The notes under the pieces are model-generated. The model was given only the letters and a program-made list of their open reading frames with translations. It was not told the origin of the DNA and searched no databases. DNA of 64,000 nt from Cyclospora cayetanensis (lineage: Eukaryota; Apicomplexa; Conoidasida; Eucoccidiorida; Eimeriidae): the NCBI RefSeq assembly GCF_002999335.1, contig NW_020312225.1:105981-169980 (forward strand), in the 5' to 3' direction. The position numbers were made by a program, and so were the translations under genes. Shown one piece after another: positions 55,930 through 64,000 of this stretch (its first letter is position 1; each line of letters starts with the position of its first letter).

Positions 55930-58900
55930 GGTTCTTTCTCAAATATAAGTAGTGTAGTAGACAGTGCTTACATGTAGCCCAGCTTGCTACATATGCTCGC
56001 TTCATTTTAAGATCCCGCCCTCTTGTTTCGCACCCCTGCCTCGAGGCCAGCTGTCTGCACGCCGGTGAACGAGTTTCCGCCCTATCGACAGTCCACTGGC
56101 AGGCAGAAACGCATGACAACAGAGAGGAAGAGAATAGCAGTGGGGTGCATTAGCCGGCAAAGATAACTCAATGGGAATAAACGCACTTTAACAAACGAGC
56201 AACGAACGAGGAACAACATTGTCACGACCGCGGCGGCGCGACGCCTAGATGCCTGATGCCTGTGTCGTCGGAGAGCTGAAATGGGTGTGCCTGCTGCTTC
56301 TGGAAAGCAAACGACAAGTAGAATATGTAAAGGGAATCAGAATACGCCATACTTCTTCGGTGGCATCGCGTCTCCCAATGCAATCGCTACATCCAAGTCC
56401 ACAGGGTGCATACAAAATAGTCCACTTCCAAGCCTCAAGAGAGGCATGAGGCAGCAGGTAGCGAAAACACACCTGAAAAGCCCTGACACGATTCTGAGTC
56501 TAGCGAACACCTTAAAGTTTTCAGTCGGGACCTTGTCAAGCAATACTCATAGATGGAGCTAGCTATTTCCAGCGGACCATTGTTACCGTAAGGACAATTA
56601 CACAGGAGCACAAAGAATACACTCCATGGCGGCTAGCATTATCAGGCAAACAAGGCTGAAAATTCCCCTACAGGCAAAGAAGCACGCATCTGCATCCATT
56701 TCAATCATTCAAAATGCCTTTCTTCACATCACAGCACTAAGAACTCCCCTCTACTATGTCCTCTGCCATCCATAGCACTAGAATCCAGCACTATTACGGC
56801 TCCCTGTTAATCGTCCGTCTGCACTGTCCTATAATATAACGACTGAGCACAAGGAAAAAGAATATGCCAAACAATTGAATTTGTGTGAGCCAGGAGTACG
56901 CGAACACTGCAGAATCTACCTAATTTTTAAACGAAACCTTCCTAGATGATTATTCATATATAATTTACTACAAAATGGAGCTTTGTGCTTCACCACTACT
57001 AGTCCCTAACATTTCAAGAAAAAAACAGCAATCATATGCTAATTCTAATAAGATCAGCTGGGAACCACATAAAATACCAGTGGCATTCCACTTACTTCAA
57101 AAGCAGTTTTTTGCAAAAAAAGTCGCCGGTTCGATCCCAGCCTCTCATGAGGAAGACTCTTGGGTGGAATTTCGTTCTTAGGCACACCATAAAACACTAA
57201 CGAACTTCGGATTGCTATCCGCAATGGTACACCTGCAAAGTCCCTGCAACTTTCATTCTTCAGTTAAGCGTAACTGAGTGGCATGCTGAGCTGTGACAGA
57301 GCCAGAGCCAGGGGTTATATGGGCATATGTGTTGAGTCAGTCGGCAGCGACGTCTACAAAAACCCGACACTCGAATTCCCGCATCCTACCAATTATGCCC
57401 ATACTCAGGGCAGTTCGCTGTCATTCAGAAACTGGACGTGTGTGGAGAAGGCCAGTTTTTTGAGAGCTGAGCTGCTGGCAATCTGCTGGGCAGGACAGTG
57501 TACACTCTTCCGCCGCTGAACGCATCCAAGGCTACCGGATGGACTGTGAGAGCTTTCTTACTACAGTATGAATACCATCGTGGCCCTTTCAAACATATTG
57601 TTGCGTGCCTTGCTCACAACAATTCTGCGGGATGATGTCGGGATATGCTGGCGACGAAGTCTCCGCTTTGTTTGAGCCATTGCAGACCAACCTTCAATGA
57701 GTAGTTCTTTATCTTGTTGCCATTTTGGATATTGGCAACATTGTTGGGCGCGTGGTGTCAACAGCATACGGCAACCGCAGTGCGGATAAGAATGGTGGAT
57801 CAGTACGGACGACAACGGGCGTGCTGAACAAAAGCGAATTGCCGGGGCATTGCGAGAGAGCGACGGCGAGCACGTTGCAGAGGGCCTTGATGTACTTGAG
57901 TGTGGAAGCATATTGCGGGAAGCATCCAAGCCAGCCAACAACGCTACATTATTGAGATTCTGAAATTCTTTGAAATGCACAGGAAAGACTGGTGGTCGGA
58001 GAGCGCAGTACAAGGACACCCATATGAATAGTACCAGCGTTCCTTCACGTTTTACCACACCACATAAAGCCCCCTCCTCACTGAATGCGGCTGATTGTTC
58101 TCAATGGGACGCTGAATATAACAAGCAATAATTTGATGTTTTGCAGGACCCGCCGCCTGTTGGGATGAAACAGCACCTATGACACTCACTAGCATCGATT
58201 TAGGAGGAAGTGATGCTTATGATGGGGGAACTCGAATGGTGAAGGAGAAATGCCGGTGGGTTCGGTTGTCACTATTTGGTACATGCGCAGATTCCTTGGC
58301 ATTAGCCCATTTCTACTCTCTGTCAGCCACAGCTCCAGCCTAATTTTCGAATTAAGAACCCGCTGAACAGTCAAAACGACGGGATGCAGCGTGTTAAACT
58401 CCCATCTTACTGCGCTGCTGGAATGCTTGCAAGGGTACTTTGGGTCACTTTGTCAAAGCGCTGACTCTTCCCATTCGCCAAATATCAAATGAGCGTTGTT
58501 GAGGAGACCAGGAGTTGCTGCTTCCTAAGGCTTGCAGGAGCAATAAACTCCACAGTGCGCAGCTGTAGCCAGAAGCGCGCTGCCCATTGGGTAGCTCACG
58601 GCACACCTTGGATTACGACATAGTATACCGATCCATCATAGAAATCACGCACCATGCTACTGGAACCCAGTTCCGATTCAGCGTATCGTTTGGCTGCCAT
58701 AGTTGTGCCGACTCCTGCCCTCTGCCGCCCTGTAGCAAACGTGAGCCATAGGGAATGCGACAGGCATATTGCACCTCTGCTCCGTCTCCTCGTCTAGCAG
58801 ATCCATTTCGCGTACAGCATTGAGTGGTGCCAGCAATTCTTGCAGCCTGCTTCTGCTGGGCCCAGTCACGTTCTTCAAGTTCGTTAGCTTTTGCATATGT

Positions 58901-59600
58901 TTGCAGTTTAGGAGTAAATACGCCACATTTCATCACACTAAAAGCCAACGCATTGTTGGCTCTTTCGGGCCTCGTAGGACTGCAGCTTCTTCCTGGTTTC
59001 TTTTTCATATATTGTGGACCATAGATTAAGGCCGGCTGACGCAACCCCGACATTCACAGGCTGTCGATCCTTATCCGGCCCTTTTATTCCAGTTCAAAGC
59101 GCAGGAGTTGGATTCTTGTGCTCCTAAACCGTCAAATCATCATCAATAGTGGGAACCCTATGGGGCGTATGCTCAATCACTGAGTCGCTGCCCATCCTGC
59201 AGCAACGCGACGTGACACTTCAGGTAGACCGGACATAAGCCAATCATCAAGCAAACGCGCATAAAAGTTCTGTCCTTTACAAAACTAGAGTTATATGGCT
59301 CTTAATGCTCTGTAGCATCAAGCAATTTCTTGGCGTAGGCTTTCTCAATTCTCCCAGGGCTTGCCCTTTAGTTGATTTTGTCATCAAGAGATGCATCAGG
59401 GCTTGTATGAAGCTAAGGCTTGGACTGTGGTAATCCCTGCAGGTAGTCGACTTCTGCTTGAATAGAGCACCCACTGAGATGCGTTTCTTCCCAATAAACC
59501 TGCAACGGGGTCCTTAGTTTCTTTTTGACCAAGGGGTACATCGCGAAGTGCAACTTCGAACGGTTGATGAAATTTATCAGTACTTGCTGGTCCTTCTAGC
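55930..59600. mobile_element. Dispersed repeat copy 2, probable decayed LTR retrotransposon
   Basis: The direct-orientation partner of copy 1, sharing about 350 bp at the left and 2.7 kb at the right. The 550 bp between (56280-56830) is not shared. Minus-strand frames keep pol-like fragments, for example a 165-codon frame at 58058-57561 and the 146-codon frame at 59053-58613, but no full reading frame survives. Segments of about 250 bp at 55600-55870 and 59950-60200 are weakly alike and could be old LTRs flanking this copy; this is inference from partial matches by eye. Confidence 0.6.
58613..59053 (-). other. 146-codon open frame in repeat copy 2
   Basis: The counterpart of the frame at 46716-47156, of equal length and with the same start and end. 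Differences are scattered amino-acid replacements (for example ASVYG to ALIYG). No recognised domain. Confidence 0.35.
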
Positions 59601-62282
59601 CGTCATATGTTGGTGGGCGGCACAGCCTCAATAAAACCTCCACAAATGTTTTCTGCAAACACATTATGTTTTTGTACCAGCCGCAGAGCTACTGCGTGTA
59701 TATCAGCATGCAAGCTGGCCTCTGTAGCCTTAATAGTACTGCGCTACCATCTACGTCCATCGCCGGAAGGTCTCTCCAAACTGCTGCCAAAACAGATAAA
59801 GGTCTTGCCGCGCCACAGTTACGATCGACAGTACTCATTTTTTGCACCGAAACCTATTATTTTCAACGCAGTCACAGCCAGTGGGTGAGCATGGAACAGA
59901 GGCATCGTGCTGTGCGACTGTAACAGCTGAAATCCTGTGTCTGAGGCCCACGTAGAAAATTAATTCGCTTCAGACCATAGCAAGCCATGGAAAGCTGTCA
60001 AGTGTTCTCCGAGAGGGCTCCTCCCTTCCGCTGCATGCGACCCTCAAATTCGACGTACAGAAAGAAGAACAGCGAGGGTGCACGCACCTGCGCCCTCTGA
60101 GCACTCTGACCATTCACTGTTAGCTGAGCAAGAATCGAGCTCAAAAACAGCGATTTATCCTCTTTTATCGCCGTAATAGTATTCGGCAATAAGTAAAATG
60201 CACGAAAGGGAAAACGGGGTGGGCAATCGTCTGTATCTGGCCAGTGTGTTAAATTGCCCAAGTACAGCCTTGCCCGCGACAGATTTGCTCGATATGGCAT
60301 GGCTTTTTGGTTGGCAGGCCATTTATGAAAACCATATGAGAACTAAAGCTCTGCACACTCTACGAAGAAAGCCAGTCAGGTAGTAACGAAAGCCTATGTT
60401 TCGCCTTCGAATAATAGTCTTCATCCTGTTTGCTGAACGTTGACTGGTGTCAAGTGGCTGCACGTCGGAACAGTCCAGGCATGCACGTGTACTACGACGT
60501 AATAATTCGGTCTACAGGCACGCATTATGTCATTGTATGGTATGAAGGTGACTCTGTGGATCAAAACCCATATTAGAAAATGCAACAAAAGCATGCAGTC
60601 AGTTCCCCCTAAAAGCGACAAAGGGTGTGTCGTAGCCTAAAAGTACCTGCCCAGGAACAGTTTTGTCCGCTCCAGTGGCATAGCGCGCATATAGCAACCA
60701 GTGTGCAAAATTGCGTGAATTTATTCAAGCATCACAATAATTTCGCGTAATGAGCGTAGTTTGGTTGAATGTACACTAGACAGGAGCCATCGAGTACTGC
60801 AGCTCAACTTTCTTTGCCCAAACAGATTTAGCACCAAACCCCCAGCTAGAAGCCATGGTTGGACCAGAGCTGCGGCTCACCAGCTTAGTTGGCTGTCCTC
60901 AAGATAAGAAATTTGGTGGTGTGATAAGCTGGCATCATTTTGCATGGCAGGGCATACTCCTGTCATAATGCATAATAGGGGTATAGGGAGCCTAGCCTTC
61001 GCTTAACTGTAGTGACAGCAGCCGACCGCCAGTAGAGTACGACTATTGATCTCGACTCCGATACGCACATAATGCAGTATCTTTTTATACGGTCAGGTAG
61101 ATACGCGCCATCCTTGAGCCATCAGTGAGAGAGTATATTTACACCAAGATAGTCCCCTGGGTGACATCACACGTATTCAACCCCCCTTTCCACAACATTT
61201 ATTAGTTGGGGACATGTTTTGCCCTTTTCACCTTCTAGGCCGTCTGTCACCTTAATGTACTCACCATGTAGGCGCACAGAGGGAACCTCTATTACGATGG
61301 GGAAATCATCCGAGCTGTTCAGCTGGACAACCGGATGTTGATGGTTTACGCAAGCAATCTTCCACTTGCACGAAAGTTAATTTTCCATGGAGGGCGGCAT
61401 AATTCACCTCGGGAAATTTGAGAAAATCCCACTAACAGCTGCCATAGAATAACGAAAAACAGGTAGGGTTTTGCAGTATGACAAGTGGTGGAGGGATGAA
61501 AGGCAGACATTTGGGAATACGGAAACTTTCGCACGTTGCGAGCTCCCAAGCGAAAGGAATACTCTCTTACACGAAATCGTCAGGGCAAAAGGGAGATCCT
61601 CCTTGTTTGGTTAATGAGGTGGACTACGGGCAAAGGGATCCCACCTATTTCCTGGCACCTCAGTGTTTGTAATATATATATGCAGGCTGATGCCTCCAGC
61701 TAGCAAGCCTTACCTTAATCCCTCCCCTGATTTGAGGAGGCAGTATGTTCAAGGTATATTCCCCAAACCAGGCCTTGCCCCTAGAAGACTGCAACGCACT
61801 TCCTTCCCAATCAGACTGTTTTCGAGCGTTGGAGAATTTGGATATTTGGTTGCATTTCACTCCAACTCTGTAGGTTCTGACTTGCTGACGGGTGGAGTAA
61901 ATGTGCAGCGGAGAGCTTAACAATGCATTAATGGTTTCGAGAGCAAATAAGGTATTCTTTTACCCAAAAAGTTCATAAGAAATCAAGACTATACAGCGGT
62001 CTTTTTTGTATAGGTACCCCTTTACGCAAGTGCTTTTTTTTCTTGACATGGGGGATTGGGATTCCAAAAAAGTCAATAGTTATTACTCTGGTAAAACAAT
62101 GAAGACTTGGCAGCCAAGCAGCGAACTAGCGCACCACTAGAAGTCACAAATCCTGCATCTTTCCATACTAAACGCGCCAGAAGCCTTGCTCTACAGATTG
62201 CATGCCAGTTTGTCTTGTATGTTGAGCTGTACGCATTCCTCGGCACCAGCCCATTTCGCTTTCGCAAATGCCGCAGCACGGC
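59601..62282. other. 2.7 kb without a recognised gene
   Basis: Short open frames only. The left part (59950-60200) is the possible terminal element described for repeat copy 2. No RNA gene or hairpin was seen; the right part is the 3' flank of the dynein gene. Confidence 0.45.
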
Positions 62283-63999
62283 TCAGTCACTTGTTTCTAG
62301 CACCAATGCGGTTCCCGACAAAATCCAGAAGGAAGAGTGCTCGGAAAATGGGAGCCACGCGTCGAATACCAATCCCTCCCCCATAGGGGTGCGTCGTTCC
62401 TGAGTAACGTACACTGGGGTGCGCAACAAACTCCTTGTTTTAAGGCGATGTGATTCAATCGGAACAAGCTTCATTAGGGGCAATTCTCCTAACAATTCTC
62501 GAGGAGCCTGAGGAGCCAACCGCCTTAATGCGCTGTTCCACCGAGCACCCTGGGGATACACATTGAGGAGAGAAGCACAGTGTGGAATGAAGAAGAGCTT
62601 TAGAGCGACTATTAGGTGGGGGTTTCCGGGAGAAGGAAAATGTGATGATGCGTCTAGCTGCTCGCATCACTGCGCGACCTCAACACATGAGGAAGTTGGA
62701 ACAGGCTTCCTTTTCCATTGCTTTCTGTGTTCACCCAAAAAACTACTTTTTATTTTTATTTTTTTGCTGCAGCAATGCACTGGATAGTGAATCTTGGAAG
62801 AGGAACTGTTTTACTTGACTTGATTACCTACCTCTATAAATAAACCTTCTATATAGGCACCGTCCTCTAGGGGGCTTTCAATCTGCTGTGGTACCTCTAG
62901 CTGGGTAAATTCGGTAAAAAGCACCAACTTATCTAAAGAAATGCCTTTTTTCCGGCTCGTAACTTGAATTAGCGCTGTTGATAAGGAACGCGGCATGTGC
63001 AGGCCACCCAGCCAGTAGCAACTTAGACTCCCCTATACAAACAATAAGGCCCACGCTCACAATACTGCAAAGCAGAGTGTGTTAAGGCTGATACTATGTT
63101 TTCACACAGCATTTGTTGGGAGTAGTTGCGGGAAGAATTCGTCTTCACAGAACTTGGCAGGGGCAAAAAGAGTGTGGGTTATGCATCGGTAATCACCTGA
63201 ACTGTGGACAATGTAAAGTCATCTGGAAGCTCAACTGTGATTAAAGTGACAGGTTTACAGCTGTATTGGTATTTTTGTTGAGCATGCCTACGAACTAGCA
63301 CGGGATCGCTCCCTCATAGCCATAAAAACGCTTAAATCCTTACTCGTTCTTTCCAAGTGGTGTACTGACTGATACGTCGCATCAGGTGGGAAATCCATGA
63401 ACCCAGAGACTTTGAAGTTGGAGGAGCCAGTGCCCGCCATTGCCGTGGCAGAACCCCTGCCTGCAAAGACAGGGCAAGCTCGTCAAGGTCCATAGACATC
63501 CCAATGTCACCACGCAGCGCATGGCGAAGTTCGCGGAGAGATTGTATCACTGCTTGCAGCAGAATATTGAGCCGATCCAGTTCCTGGTAACAAAAAGTCC
63601 ACAGGAAATTTTCTTTACTTTTGTTGCCATGCGCATCGGAAAAAATGAAAGACACAAGACCAGTGGATGCTGCAGTCTATAGAAGTAGAGAAAGGAGCAG
63701 GCTTCAAGGGCTCTCAGGCATCTCACTGTTACCTGAGCCAGAACAATCTCAATAGGCGTTGGTGGGTCGGAGTCGGGGCAAAAATAAAGCGGCTTGCTAG
63801 GCACTTTTTCGAAAATCTCTGAGATGGTAGCCACCAGAGTAGTTTCCTTTAGATTACCAAGAGCAGAGTCTCCTTTATTCCCCGAGTGACATGTGATGTT
63901 GATCTTCAAAAGGCCATGCCAAATGCTTTTTGCATTTTCAACGAAGTAACCAATCTCAGCATTGGGATGAAGGCCAAAGACTTCTGGATTACTGCTTGC
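62283..63999 (-). CDS. Dynein heavy chain, C-terminal part (5' part beyond right edge)
   Basis: Four exons of the 3' end fit in phase: 63999-63733, 63583-63344, 63032-62832, 62549-62283. Key segments in order are NPEVFGLHPNAEIGYFVENA, IEIVLAQELDRLNILLQAVI, and SLRELRHALRGDIGMSMDLD. These are followed by LPRQWRALAPPTSKSLGSWI, the join ERGSLSCYWLGGLHMPRSLS, LEDGAYIEGLFIEGARWNSA, RTPVYVTQERR and a terminal WILSGTALVLE. These are the landmarks of the dynein heavy chain C-terminal domain after AAA6 (FGLH.NA, QE..R.N.LL, W...fP..FLTA, dGaYI.GLF.EGA.W, PVY.T..R, WI..G.AL). It is a microtubule minus-end motor. An axonemal type fits the flagellated microgamete but cannot be proven from this end alone. 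Confidence 0.95.
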
Positions 64000-64000
64000 T

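Noticed and set aside
57119..57140. CCGGTTCGATCCC resembles a tRNA T-arm/B box
   Set aside because: No cloverleaf, A box or acceptor stem could be built around it, and the other repeat copy has CCATTCGATCCC at the same place. Treated as chance within the repeat.
1..64000. CRISPR array, bacterial operon, rRNA or tRNA genes
   Set aside because: No spaced direct repeats, no operon-like gene packing, and no rRNA segments were seen; the window is intron-rich eukaryotic DNA.

Overview
The window looks like nuclear DNA of a coccidian apicomplexan, most probably an Eimeria species. The evidence is a set of short-intron genes of eukaryotic type, an ApiAP2 transcription factor, long CAG/CTG-driven runs of Gln, Ala, Ser and Leu inside and outside genes, a candidate secreted surface antigen with a GPI-type tail that resembles the Eimeria SAG family, and an axonemal-type dynein heavy chain (Eimeria microgametes are flagellated). 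The species call is inference; no marker gene is present. All exon structures below were joined by eye from GT/GC-AG borders and reading phase. Where a full gene is given, the summed exon length is divisible by three.

Layout. From 1 to 2.0 kb is a minus-strand gene, cut by the left edge, that joins a NADAR (ADP-ribose glycosidase-like) domain to an FHA phosphopeptide-binding domain. From 2.0 to 6.4 kb no gene could be recognised. From 6.4 to 7.9 kb (minus) lies a 290-residue orphan, followed by a divergent mitochondrial ribosomal protein mL54 gene (8.7-10.1 kb, plus). From about 11.7 to 17.9 kb (minus) is a GRC3/NOL9 polynucleotide 5'-kinase with a low-complexity tail region at 10.5-11.6 kb. 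From 18.7 to 21.8 kb (plus) is a large protein with a split zinc domain of FLYWCH/WRKY-GCM1 style. From 23.3 to 25.5 kb (plus) is a peroxisomal-type 2,4-dienoyl-CoA reductase. From about 27.2 to 28.7 kb (plus) is a coiled-coil protein, and from 29.4 to 34.2 kb (minus) a very Gln-rich ApiAP2 factor. From 35.2 to 37.5 kb (plus) is a ZNRD2-type zinc-ribbon gene with two long fold-back hairpins in its introns. From 38.3 to 40.2 kb (minus) is the candidate surface antigen, and from 40.6 to 43.3 kb (plus) a nine-exon 3-hydroxyisobutyrate dehydrogenase-family gene.

From 43.3 kb on, the DNA is less GC-rich, poor in triplet repeats and poor in genes. It carries two copies (about 44.4-47.7 and 55.9-59.6 kb) of a decayed dispersed repeat, probably an LTR retrotransposon. 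Between the copies are RanBP1 (48.2-50.3 kb, plus) and two small minus-strand genes for secreted, Ser/Thr/Pro-rich proteins with hydrophobic C-termini (52.0-54.5 kb). The 3' end of a dynein heavy chain gene (62.3 kb to the right edge, minus) closes the window.

The genes do not form a pathway; this is ordinary eukaryotic gene order. The alternation of triplet-repeat-rich stretches (about 10.5-38 kb) and plain stretches (2-6 kb, 43-64 kb) matches the repeat-rich/repeat-poor segment structure described for Eimeria chromosomes. The most unusual items are the NADAR-FHA fusion, the zinc domain split by about 340 residues, the intronic perfect hairpins, and a GC-AG intron in the dehydrogenase gene.
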